Of a DNA stretch of 33,614 bases, positions 14,901 through 22,681 are shown in pieces; the first letter of the stretch is position 1; every line of letters begins with the position of its first letter. The notes beneath the pieces are model-generated. The model saw only the letters and a program-made list of their open reading frames with translations, had not been told where the DNA came from and searched no databases. Made by a program: the position numbers and the translations under genes. The DNA comes from Occallatibacter sp. (lineage in GTDB: Bacteria; Acidobacteriota; Terriglobia; Terriglobales; Acidobacteriaceae): positions 1-33,614 of the forward strand of contig JARLGF010000157.1 in the NCBI GenBank assembly GCA_031296165.1. Reading direction: 5' to 3'.

Positions 14901-15611
14901 ATGGTTGTGCTTGAAAAACCCGAATTCGATGCGGCCGCCTTTCTGGCGAGCGCCGGTCTGGGGCGAAGAATAGTCCAGGTGGCGCCGAAGCAGACCTTCT
15001 TTACGCAGGGAGATCCGGCGGATTCCTTTTTTTATCTTCAGAAGGGCCGGGTAAAAGTTACGGTAGTTTCGCAAACCGGCAAGGAGGCCACCATCACGCT
15101 TCTGGCCGACGGCGACTTTGTGGGCGAGGAGTCGTTGGCGATCGTGGAGGGAGTGCGTTTGTCCACGGCGACCGCCTTGACAGCCTGCACGGCGCTCAAG
15201 ATCAGGCGGGAGGAGATGACCCGCGCGATGCACGAGGAGCGTGCGCTCACCGACATCTTTATGAAGTTTCTTCTGGCGCGCAGCATGAAGATCCAGGCGG
15301 ATCTTGTGGATCAGCTTTTCAACTCGAGCGAAAAGCGGCTGGCGCGCATTCTTCTGCTGATGGCGGAGTTCGGCAAGCCGGGCGAGCCGGAGCAGTATAT
15401 TCCCAAGATCTCGCAGGAGACACTGGCGGAGATGATCGGCACGACGCGATCGCGCGTGAGTTTTTTTATGAACCGCTTTCGCAAGCTGGGGTTTATTGAA
15501 TACAACGGCCAGATACGGGTTCACAAGTCGTTGCTGAACGTGGTTCTGCACGATCAATTTCCCGACGACAACGCGGAAGGGCCGTCTGTTTCGTATGACT
15601 CCGGGGAATAG
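14901..15611 (+). CDS. Crp/Fnr-family transcriptional regulator
   Basis: A 236-residue regulator. An N-terminal cyclic-nucleotide-binding-like beta-roll (about 25-140, FFYLQKGRVKVTVV...ATITLLADGDFVGEESL) precedes a dimerisation helix. The C-terminal winged helix contains SQETLAEMIGTTRSRVSFFMNRFRKLGFIEY as recognition region. The effector arginine of cAMP-binding CRP is not obvious, and the cysteine set of oxygen-sensing FNR is absent, so the signal is unknown. The ATG at 14901 has AGGAGG 8 nt ahead; the track extends 33 codons farther without support. It stands alone, about 115 nt before a response-regulator gene. Confidence 0.9.
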   Translation: MVVLEKPEFDAAAFLASAGLGRRIVQVAPKQTFFTQGDPADSFFYLQKGRVKVTVVSQTGKEATITLLADGDFVGEESLAIVEGVRLSTATALTACTALKIRREEMTRAMHEERALTDIFMKFLLARSMKIQADLVDQLFNSSEKRLARILLLMAEFGKPGEPEQYIPKISQETLAEMIGTTRSRVSFFMNRFRKLGFIEYNGQIRVHKSLLNVVLHDQFPDDNAEGPSVSYDSGE

Positions 15612-15727
15612 CGCGAAGACGGCAGGCTGTTACCGCGGCAGGCCTGTACGAAATTGAACAGCATTACGATTTCTTTAATGGGACACTCACTTCAACTACC
15701 CCTGCATTGCTTCTGGCGAGGTGAGAG

Positions 15728-16390
15728 ATGCCCGATACAACAGCAAGACTCCTTATTGTCGACGATGAGCCTTCGATCCGTACGTCGATGTCGCACGTAC
15801 TTACCGAGATTGGGTATGGCGTACGCACTGCCAATGACGGCTTTGCCGCGTTGCGCGAGCTGCGGCAGGAAGTTCCAGATATTGTTCTCTCCGATCTGAA
15901 CATGCCGGGCATGAGCGGGTTCGAGTTGCTCACCGTGGTGCGGCGGCGTTTTCCCGCAGTGCATACGATAGCGATGAGCGGGGCGTTCCAGGGCGACGAG
16001 GTGCCATCCGGCGTTGCCGCCGATGCCTTCTACCAGAAAGGCAGCAGCATTGGCTCGTTGTTGAGGATCATGGAAGCGCTGCCGCAGATGGAGCCGCGGG
16101 CTGCCCAGCTATGCAGCACAACGGAGCCGGTCTGGGTTGAGCGGGCCGAACACGGCTCATCGGGACTGCCCTACGCGATGATTGAGTGCCCGGAGTGCCT
16201 GCGCAGCTTTCCTCAACCCGTGGGCAGCTTGCTGTGCCTCATCCTGTACGAAGCGAGTTGCGTTTTTTGCCGCAGTTCGATTCGCTTTGTCATCGTCGAG
16301 CCGGCGGATCGGGCGGCTTCACAGGTTCTTCAAAGAAAGCCTGCGGAGAGGGAGCAGACGCCTGCCATCCAGCCCCAGTTCTACTACTGA
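15728..16390 (+). CDS. Response regulator with C-terminal zinc-ribbon-like module
   Basis: A 220-residue protein. REC domain: D12-D13, phospho-acceptor D56 (IVLSDLNMPGMSG), switch S84 (IAMSGAF) and K104. After a linker, the second part has a CxxC pair (C154, C157 in IECPECLRSF) and another (C178, C181 in SCVFCRSS) 21 residues later, the pattern of a small zinc ribbon, with beta-strands around it. I know of no standard output domain of this form; it may bind nucleic acid or a partner. GAGGTGAGAG precedes the ATG. The 174-residue gene downstream starts 31 nt after the stop and is probably co-transcribed. Confidence 0.85.
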   Translation: MPDTTARLLIVDDEPSIRTSMSHVLTEIGYGVRTANDGFAALRELRQEVPDIVLSDLNMPGMSGFELLTVVRRRFPAVHTIAMSGAFQGDEVPSGVAADAFYQKGSSIGSLLRIMEALPQMEPRAAQLCSTTEPVWVERAEHGSSGLPYAMIECPECLRSFPQPVGSLLCLILYEASCVFCRSSIRFVIVEPADRAASQVLQRKPAEREQTPAIQPQFYY

Positions 16391-16421
16391 AAATGAAAAG
16401 CGGAAAGAAAGAGTTGTTCTT

Positions 16422-16946
16422 ATGCGTACTATCGCTGAACTGAACATGCTTTTGCGCGAACGGATCGAGTTGCCCACCGGCCTGAAGCTGGCGACCGAAG
16501 AGTTTCGCGAAGGCTGGAACTTTGTGCGGGCGGGAGATGCGCCACGCCTGAAAAAGAAGATTCAGACACGAGGCTGGAACTTTATCAAGATCGCCGATGG
16601 CGCGCTGCGCAGCGGCGTGGGAGACACATCGCAACTGGCCGTTGCCAGCGCGCTTGAGCTGGCTCTGCGCCGCATAAGCGAAGACTTCAATGCCGTGGAA
16701 GTGGAGCATATCGAGTTAACGCAGTATCCATGGTTTTTTTTGGCGAGGGTAAGGATCTATCCGTACCGGATTCAGCAAGGCACGGTGCAGGCAGTGCCAA
16801 ATGAAGAGATGCCGGTACCGATGGCCGCGCGGCCGAGACGGTTGCCACCGCAGGCCGCGGAGTTGTTTCCGAATTTTGGCAGCGCGATGCCGATGCTCAA
16901 GCAGATGCTGGTTGCATCGCGCAATTCGCAAGCGAGGATGCAATGA
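16422..16946 (+). CDS. Hypothetical protein co-transcribed with the zinc-ribbon regulator
   Basis: A 174-residue soluble protein I do not recognise. Notable is an internal near-repeat, FREGWNFVRAGDAPRLKKKIQTRGWNFIKIADG, in which GWNF recurs. A central helix and strand region follows (LALRRISEDFNAVEVEHIELTQYPWFFLARVRIYPYRIQQG), then a Pro-rich basic C-terminus. The track begins 80 codons earlier in a frame overlapping the preceding gene; I start at the ATG at 16422, which follows that gene's stop by 31 nt. The ribosome-binding site is weak. It may be the functional partner of the upstream regulator, but only position suggests this. Confidence 0.7.
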   Translation: MRTIAELNMLLRERIELPTGLKLATEEFREGWNFVRAGDAPRLKKKIQTRGWNFIKIADGALRSGVGDTSQLAVASALELALRRISEDFNAVEVEHIELTQYPWFFLARVRIYPYRIQQGTVQAVPNEEMPVPMAARPRRLPPQAAELFPNFGSAMPMLKQMLVASRNSQARMQ

Positions 16947-16998
16947 CGATTCTGCAAATTGGTTTTATTTTGTTTCTTTTTCACAGGGCGTTGCGGGT

Positions 16999-17919
16999 TC
17001 AGCGGGAGCCGGTTTTAAGCCGCGCCCGTTCGCGCTGTAGTTCGCGATAGACATTGCTTTTGGATTGGCCCAGCTCTCGCGCCAGGCGCTTGAGGGCTTC
17101 TTTTTCGTCTGCGCCGGTTTCAGTCTGGATGCGGGCGAGGCGGATGGCAATTTTTTCGGGAGCAGCACCGGCGGATTGCGAATCGGAGTGGGAACTGGTT
17201 TGCGGCAGCGCCTCGACCAGCAGGGTGATCTCGCCGCGGACGCGGTCGCGGGCGGCCAGGTTCTGGCGGGCGGCAGCGACTGTGCCGCGCAGAAACTCCT
17301 CGTGGATTTTGGTGAGTTCGCGGGCCACGACGACGCGCAGTGCAGGCCCCCAGACAGCTTCAAGATCGGCCAGGGTTTCAAGAATCCGGTGCGGCGCCTC
17401 GTAAAAAACCAGGGTCTGCGCGACCTGGGATTTTGCGGCCTCTTCTGCCAGCGCTTCCAGTCGGCTGCGGCGTGCTCCGGCCTTTTCCGGCAGGAAACCA
17501 ATAAAGTGAAACTCGCCTGTGGGCAGGCCCGAGGCGACCAGCGCGCTGAGCGCGGCATTGGCGCCGGGAATGGGGATAACGGGGATGGCGGCGGCGATGG
17601 CTTCAGCGGTGAGCCAGGTTCCGGGGTCGCTGATGCCGGGCATTCCGGCGTCGGAGACAAGGGCGATGCGGCCGCCGGCCTTGAGCGCCTCAATGAGTTC
17701 GGCTGCACGCTGGTGCTCGTTGTGCAGATGACAGCTTACCGTGGGGGTGGTTATCTCAAAGTGGTTGAGAAGCTTTTGCGTCTGGCGTGTGTCTTCGCAG
17801 GCGATTCTGTCCGCTCGCCGGAGAACGTCGAGGGCGCGGAGGGTGATGTCGCCGAGGTTGCCGATGGGGGTGGCCACCAGGTAGAGGCCGGGTGCTAAGG
17901 CTTCCGGTTCTGCGGCCAT
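16999..17919 (-). CDS. rsmI: 16S rRNA (cytidine(1402)-2'-O)-methyltransferase
   Basis: RsmI methylates the ribose of C1402 in the decoding centre of 16S rRNA using S-adenosylmethionine. Of 306 residues, the N-terminus GLYLVATPIGNLGDITLRAL, CEDTRQTQKLLNHF, the SAM-site VSDAGMPGISDPG and PGANAALSALVASGLP...FIGFLPEK are all typical. The C-terminal tail is the usual small helical HTH-like extension (KEALKRLARELGQSKSNVYRELQRERARL). It starts 8 nt after the stop of the site-2-protease-like gene without a clear ribosome-binding site, which suggests translational coupling. Confidence 0.95.
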   Translation of the reverse strand: MAAEPEALAPGLYLVATPIGNLGDITLRALDVLRRADRIACEDTRQTQKLLNHFEITTPTVSCHLHNEHQRAAELIEALKAGGRIALVSDAGMPGISDPGTWLTAEAIAAAIPVIPIPGANAALSALVASGLPTGEFHFIGFLPEKAGARRSRLEALAEEAAKSQVAQTLVFYEAPHRILETLADLEAVWGPALRVVVARELTKIHEEFLRGTVAAARQNLAARDRVRGEITLLVEALPQTSSHSDSQSAGAAPEKIAIRLARIQTETGADEKEALKRLARELGQSKSNVYRELQRERARLKTGSR

Positions 17920-17927
17920 TATAGTTG

Positions 17928-19037
17928 TCAGTCTCCGGCTTCTTCGCGTTCCAGGCGGCGCTGCTCGGCGAGCAGGGACATGGAACTCATCAGGTTCTGG
18001 ACGCTGACGATGCCGACGACTTTTCCGCTCTCGGTGACGGGAATGAGGGCGAGTCCGTGGCCGGCAGTGAGGCGGCGAATGGTGGTGCCGAGTGTGTCTT
18101 CAGGGCGTGCGACCTGGAAGGCGCGGTTCATGACGGACTGGACGTAGCCGTTGCCGTCGTTGCGCAGGGCGTCGACGATGCGCTGGCGGGAGACGATGCC
18201 GACCAGTTGTGGGCCGCGGACTACCGGGAAATCATCCTGCAGGGAGTGAACGCAGCGGTATAGCGCGTCGGCCAGCGTGTCAGAGGGCGAGAGGGTGGAG
18301 AAATCGGTGAGCATGACCTCGCGCATCTGCACTGTATCGACGACGGACTGGAAAAAGACTCCCTGATCCTCGACCTGCGCGCCAATCATGATGAAGAAGC
18401 CGGCGAAGATGAGCCATGGATTGTGGAGCAACATGCCGCCAACCATGGCCGCCATGGCCAATACCTGGCCCAGGCCGGTGGCTGCGCGACCGGTGGGAGC
18501 GAAACCATGCTTGCGGGCAAAACTGCCGCGGATCAGCCGGCCGCAGTCCAGCGGGTAGGCGGGCAGCACATGCAGCAGTCCCATGAATACCTGCATCCAA
18601 ACCAGGCTGCGCAGTAGATAGGCTGAGGTGATGTAGGGCTGGTCGAGGAGGCGTATGTTGCCGCTTGCGCCGAGGAAGGCAGCGGCCAGCATGAGAGCGG
18701 TTGCCCAGTTGGCCAGCGGTCCGGCGAGCGCCATGGCAAACTGGCCGCCGCCCTTGTTGGCGTTTTCCTGGCTGTCGGGATCGGCATAAGCAAACAAACC
18801 GCCGATGGGCAGGAGCAGAATGGCGCGGAGCTTGAGTCCGAGCCACGCCGCTACTAACAGGCGCGCTGTTTCCCGCACCACGACCGCCGCCACCACCGCG
18901 AAAAACAGGCCCAGGCCGCGCACCCAGCCGTCAGCAGCGCTGAGGCCGATGCAGACGATGGCGAGCACGGGGAAAAAGAGGTGGACGCGCATTTCTACGC
19001 CCATCCAACGGCCTAACGGGATTGACCAGCCTCGCAT
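17928..19037 (-). CDS. Site-2-protease homologue with degenerate zinc motif and CBS pair
   Basis: A 369-residue polytopic membrane protein of the M50 family, with a C-terminal CBS pair (about 235-355, MREVMLTDFSTLSP... and VMNRAFQVARPEDTL...). The N-terminus WSIPLGRWMGVEMRVHLFFP and the LAGPLANW and LPAYPLDCGRLIRG segments are clear family marks. The first zinc motif HExxH is, however, RETAR here (R55, E56, R59), so both histidine ligands are gone; the third-site Asp (D164) remains, within DCG rather than DGG. The protein is therefore probably not a protease. CBS domains usually bind adenosyl ligands, so a sensor or chaperone role is possible. It is followed closely by rsmI and diverges from rsmD. 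Confidence 0.88.
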   Translation of the reverse strand: MRGWSIPLGRWMGVEMRVHLFFPVLAIVCIGLSAADGWVRGLGLFFAVVAAVVVRETARLLVAAWLGLKLRAILLLPIGGLFAYADPDSQENANKGGGQFAMALAGPLANWATALMLAAAFLGASGNIRLLDQPYITSAYLLRSLVWMQVFMGLLHVLPAYPLDCGRLIRGSFARKHGFAPTGRAATGLGQVLAMAAMVGGMLLHNPWLIFAGFFIMIGAQVEDQGVFFQSVVDTVQMREVMLTDFSTLSPSDTLADALYRCVHSLQDDFPVVRGPQLVGIVSRQRIVDALRNDGNGYVQSVMNRAFQVARPEDTLGTTIRRLTAGHGLALIPVTESGKVVGIVSVQNLMSSMSLLAEQRRLEREEAGD

Positions 19038-19157
19038 CCCTCGATTGTAGTGCGTCCCACCCCATGGACAAGGACCTGTTCTTTTGCCAATGAAGTTGGC
19101 CCTTTGGCGGAGACGCCGGGTTCGGCGCGGGAAGCGCGTGGGATATGCTGGTGTGCG

Positions 19158-19727
19158 ATGCGCATCATTGCCGGCGAGTATCGATCCCGTACCCTGGAGG
19201 CCCCGCCGGGGTTGGCCACGCGGCCCACCAGCGATCGGCTACGCGAGACGCTTTTCAACGTGCTGGCTCCGCGGATCAGAGGCTCGGCCTTTCTGGATTT
19301 GTATGCCGGGTCGGGCGCGGTGGGCATGGAGGCGCTGAGCCGTGGAGCGGAGAGCGTGGTCTTTGTGGAGCGGGCTGAGCCGGCGTTGAAGGTGTTGCGC
19401 GGGAATCTGGCCAGGCTGGGGCTGACGGCGGGATTCCGGGTGCAGACGGGGAGCGTGGGAGCGTATCTGCGGAGACCTGCGGCGGAGGGATTTGATCTGG
19501 TGTTTCTGGATCCGCCTTATGACGCGGCCGAGGAGTACGCGGCGACGCTGGGGTTGCTGGGAAGGGGCGCGGAGGGTATGTTGGCTGTCGAGGCGCTGGT
19601 GATTGCCGAGCACCGGCGCAAGGAGCGGCTGGAAGTGCGCTATGGGAGTTTGGAACGGACGCGGCTGCTGGAACAGGGCGATGCGGCGCTGAGCTTTTAT
19701 GCCGTGCGGTTGAGGGAGCGGGTATAG
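19158..19727 (+). CDS. rsmD: 16S rRNA (guanine(966)-N2)-methyltransferase
   Basis: RsmD methylates G966 of 16S rRNA with S-adenosylmethionine. The 189-residue product begins MRIIAGEYRSRTLEAP, the standard start of the family, with RPTSDRLRETLFNVL next, the SAM-binding DLYAGSGAVGMEALSRGA, and the catalytic DPPY (LVFLDPPYD). The track runs the frame back to 19050; the ATG at 19158 matches homologues. It diverges from the S2P-like gene. With rsmI, the window thus carries two 16S rRNA methyltransferases on opposite strands. Confidence 0.95.
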   Translation: MRIIAGEYRSRTLEAPPGLATRPTSDRLRETLFNVLAPRIRGSAFLDLYAGSGAVGMEALSRGAESVVFVERAEPALKVLRGNLARLGLTAGFRVQTGSVGAYLRRPAAEGFDLVFLDPPYDAAEEYAATLGLLGRGAEGMLAVEALVIAEHRRKERLEVRYGSLERTRLLEQGDAALSFYAVRLRERV

Positions 19728-19737
19728 GTTGTGGATT

Positions 19738-19770
19738 CCCAGGTCCCAAAATCGGGACCTGGGGCACCCG
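19738..19770. repeat. REP-like palindrome, copy 1
   Basis: A 10-bp perfect inverted repeat CCCAGGTCCC/GGGACCTGGG around AAAATC, followed by GCACCCG. Two more copies lie at 20991 and 31110. It sits between rsmD and the GH130-like gene. Confidence 0.8.
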
Positions 19771-19820
19771 CAGGGCGTGGATTGTTTCGATTTGTACAGG
19801 TGGATGCGAGGGTGAACGGG

Positions 19821-20936
19821 ATGAGAATGCGGGGAAGATGGGTACTGGCTGCGTTGGTGCTTTGCGCTGCGGCCTTACAGGCGCAGACGCTTGCGTCGTG
19901 GGAGATTGGGCCGTTTACGCGGCCGGCAGCGGGCAACCCGGTGATTCAGCCCAGGGCGGAGTCGGTGTTTAACGACCCGCTGGCCCATGCGCCTTCTCAC
20001 TGGGAGGCGCTGCATACGTTCAATCCTGCGGCGATTGTGCGCAATGGCAAGGTGTACGTGCTGTACCGTGCGGAGGACGACTCCGGGGCGATGGCGATTG
20101 GCGGGCACACGTCGCGGCTGGGGTTGGCGGAGAGCAGCGACGGCGTGCATTTTACGCGGCGGGCCGAGCCGGTTTTTTATCCGGCGAAAGACGCGCAGGA
20201 AGCGCGGGAATGGCCCGGGGGCGTGGAAGACCCGCGGCTGGTGGAGGCGGCGAACGGCATGTATGTGCTGACCTATACGCAGTGGAACCGGAAGACGTAT
20301 TCGGTGGGGATTGCGACGTCGCGGGACCTGATGCACTGGACCAAGCACGGGACGGCCTTCGAGACGGCGGCGGGTGGCAAGTATGCGGGTCTGATGTACA
20401 AGTCGGCGGGGATTGTGACGCGGCTGGACCGGGCGAAGGGACGGCTGATTGCGGCGAAGATCGACGGGAAATACTGGATGTACTGGGGCGAAGTTACGAT
20501 CCGGCTGGCGACTTCGACGGACCTGATTCACTGGACGCCGGTGGAGGATGCGACGGGCGCGCCGCTGGTGCTGCTGAGCCAGAGAGCGGGACACTTCGAC
20601 AGCTCTTTTCCGGAGACCGGGCCGCCGCCGGTGCTGACGAGCGCGGGGATTGTGGTGCTCTACAACGGGAAAAATGCGGCGGAGGGCGGTGATCCGGAGT
20701 TGGGGCCGAATGCCTATGCGGATGGGGAGGCGCTGTTCGACGCGAAGGAGCCGGTGAAGATGCTGGCGCGGGCGGAGAAGCCCATGTTCAAGCCGGAGTT
20801 GCCGTATGAGAAGACGGGGCAGTATGCGGCGGGGACTACCTTTGCCGAGGGGCTGGTGGTGTTTCACGGGCAGTGGCTGATGTATTACGGGTGCGCGGAT
20901 TCGCTGGTGTCGGTGGCGATGGCGACGGAAAAATAG
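19821..20936 (+). CDS. Secreted GH130-like glycosidase/phosphorylase
   Basis: A 371-residue exported protein with a five-bladed propeller sequence pattern. After the signal peptide (MRMRGRWVLAALVLCAAALQAQ), family marks include FNPAAIVRNGKVYVLYRAED, SSDGVHF, GGVEDPRLVE and YTQWNRKTYSVGIATSRDLMHW, which fit GH130 and related families that cleave or phosphorolyse beta-mannosides. The exact substrate cannot be assigned. A start at ATG 19821 is favoured by GAGGG 8 nt ahead and by the signal peptide; the track adds 30 codons that run through the REP-like palindrome. No transporter or other sugar gene is adjacent. Confidence 0.82.
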   Translation: MRMRGRWVLAALVLCAAALQAQTLASWEIGPFTRPAAGNPVIQPRAESVFNDPLAHAPSHWEALHTFNPAAIVRNGKVYVLYRAEDDSGAMAIGGHTSRLGLAESSDGVHFTRRAEPVFYPAKDAQEAREWPGGVEDPRLVEAANGMYVLTYTQWNRKTYSVGIATSRDLMHWTKHGTAFETAAGGKYAGLMYKSAGIVTRLDRAKGRLIAAKIDGKYWMYWGEVTIRLATSTDLIHWTPVEDATGAPLVLLSQRAGHFDSSFPETGPPPVLTSAGIVVLYNGKNAAEGGDPELGPNAYADGEALFDAKEPVKMLARAEKPMFKPELPYEKTGQYAAGTTFAEGLVVFHGQWLMYYGCADSLVSVAMATEK

Positions 20937-20981
20937 CGGAGTTAGCGGAACTAGCGTTGTTTGCGGAGTTTGCGGGGGAGT
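20936..20981. repeat. Nonamer-phased GCGNNNNNN array
   Basis: Five successive 9-nt units begin with GCG (GCGGAGTTA, GCGGAACTA, GCGTTGTTT, GCGGAGTTT, GCGGGGGAG), starting at the last base of the GH130-like stop codon. It precedes REP-like palindrome copy 2. Confidence 0.65.
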
Positions 20982-20990
20982 TGGCTGTTT

Positions 20991-21023
20991 CCCAGGTCTC
21001 AAAGGCGAGACCTGGGGCACCCG
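20991..21023. repeat. REP-like palindrome, copy 2
   Basis: CCCAGGTCTC/GAGACCTGGG, a 10-bp perfect stem, around AAAGGC, followed by GCACCCG. It differs from copy 1 at one stem pair, where both partners have changed (C-G to T-A). Confidence 0.8.
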
Positions 21024-21089
21024 GCCACTTTTCTCTTGCATCCCCGATGGACCGGGCGGGGGCTGGCAATCTACGAAATAATAGAATTG

Positions 21090-22430
21090 ATGCAAACAAC
21101 GAAGGATCATCTGGATGCCATTGGGTTCGATTTCGGTACTACCAATAGTTCAGTCGCGTTTTTGAATGAAAAGTCCGAGGTACAGCTTGCCCGGTTCCCG
21201 TCGTTTGGAACTGAGGTAGAATCCTTTCGGTCGGTTCTTTATCTTGAACAAGCGAAGACCGGAAACGGTCCCCGCAAGGTGCATGGCCTCACCGGCCCGG
21301 CCGCCATCGAGCGCTATCTTGAGGCGGAGGAAAAGGGCCGGCTCATCCAGTCACTCAAGTCTCACCTTTCCAGCCGCTCGCTGACCGGGACGGAAGTCTT
21401 TGGCCGCCGCTACAAGTTGGAAGACCTGATTGCCTGTATGCTGGGCGACTTGCGCAAACATGCGGCAAAGCAATTTGAAAAGCCTGTTCGCTATGCCATG
21501 GTGGGGCGGCCGGTTCGCTTTGTAGGCTCGGAGTCGGCGGAAGATGACGAGTTTGCGGTTTCGCGGCTGCGTGAGGCGTTTGCGGCAGCGGGTTTTGAGC
21601 GTGTGGATTTTGAAATGGAGCCGGTGGCGGCCGCCTGCGCCTATGAGGCTACGCTGGATCACGACGAGCTGATCCTGATTGGCGACTTTGGCGGCGGCAC
21701 CAGCGACTTTTCACTGCTGCGCGTGGGGCCAGGCGTGCGCCGCCGCGGACGCATACCGGAGGACCTGCTGGGCAACAGCGGAGTGGGGCTGGCGGGAGAC
21801 GCGTTCGACGCCCGCATCATTCGCAAACTGGTTTCGCCGGCGCTGGGATCGAACTCCGAGGCGCGGTCGCTGAATAAGGTGCTTCCGGCGGTGCCGGCGT
21901 GGATTTACGCGAACCTGGAACGGTGGCACTATCTGTCATTTCTGCGCACCAACAACGTGCGCGAGATTCTGAAGAGCGCGCGGATTCGAGCGCTGGAACC
22001 GGAAAAGATTCAGGCGTTGATTACGCTGATTGAAGAAGACCTGGGGTTCCAGCTTCACCAGGCGGTGCAGCAGGTGAAGTATGAGTTGTCGCGCAGCCAG
22101 AGCGCCGAGTTTCGCTTTTGCGACGGCACCCCCGCGTATTCCAGCATTGACCTGCGCATACCGGTCACGCGCCGGGAATTTGAATCCTGGATCGCGAACG
22201 ATTTGCAGGCGATTGAGAAGTCGATTGACGGACTGCTGAAAAGCTCCGGCATCGATCGGCGCGCGGTGGACCGCGTCTTCCTCACCGGCGGAAGCTCCTT
22301 TGTGCCCGCGGTGCGCAGCATCTTTGAGACGCGCTTCGGCAAAGAACGCATTCGCAGCGGGAATGAGTTTACTTCCGTGGCCCACGGGCTTGCCTTGCGG
22401 GCGGCGGAGAAATTGCGCGAGGTTTCGTAG
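21090..22430 (+). CDS. Hsp70-family protein, YegD-like
   Basis: A 446-residue ATPase of the Hsp70/actin fold without the substrate-binding half, as in E. coli YegD (450 residues). The nucleotide motifs are present: phosphate 1 GFDFGTTNSSVAF (12-24), phosphate 2 LIGDFGGGTSDFSLL and adenosine VFLTGGSSFVPAVRSIF. Its client or role is unknown; family members act as chaperone-like or signalling ATPases. I start at ATG 21090 because the first strand begins soon after; the ribosome-binding site is weak, and the track extends the frame through the repeat region. No DnaJ or GrpE gene is adjacent. Confidence 0.87.
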   Translation: MQTTKDHLDAIGFDFGTTNSSVAFLNEKSEVQLARFPSFGTEVESFRSVLYLEQAKTGNGPRKVHGLTGPAAIERYLEAEEKGRLIQSLKSHLSSRSLTGTEVFGRRYKLEDLIACMLGDLRKHAAKQFEKPVRYAMVGRPVRFVGSESAEDDEFAVSRLREAFAAAGFERVDFEMEPVAAACAYEATLDHDELILIGDFGGGTSDFSLLRVGPGVRRRGRIPEDLLGNSGVGLAGDAFDARIIRKLVSPALGSNSEARSLNKVLPAVPAWIYANLERWHYLSFLRTNNVREILKSARIRALEPEKIQALITLIEEDLGFQLHQAVQQVKYELSRSQSAEFRFCDGTPAYSSIDLRIPVTRREFESWIANDLQAIEKSIDGLLKSSGIDRRAVDRVFLTGGSSFVPAVRSIFETRFGKERIRSGNEFTSVAHGLALRAAEKLREVS

Positions 22431-22681
22431 CAGGAGATGTAGGGGACTGGATGAGAGTCTGCGGGATTGTTGGTCAAACGGTAACTTCCGATTTGCCGGT
22501 CACCCGACCATAAGCTCTGGACACTCTGTGTCTAAGCTGAGTACCAGCCGGTGACACTCATCACGGGGTTTCGGGCATTCAGACTGTACACATTATTCTG
22601 GAGCTGCGGACCTCGTTTCCGTCATTGCCTGACCGTCTTGCGTGAAGCGCAAGTGTCAGCAGTCGAGGGAGGACGATACAC

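Noticed and set aside
14437-14901. 154-codon minus-strand ORF upstream of the Crp/Fnr gene, and a 43-codon plus-strand ORF near 14502.
   Set aside because: Neither has a convincing ribosome-binding site, domain or codon pattern; the region looks regulatory.
16393-16443. 16-codon ORF (MKSGKKELFLCVLSLN) overlapping the start of the 174-residue gene.
   Set aside because: It could be a coupling peptide, but there is no good ribosome-binding site and no terminator or alternative structure to give it a role.
19875-21110. 411-codon minus-strand ORF.
   Set aside because: It is antisense to the GH130-like gene, full of Arg/His/Pro, and without domain or start signal.
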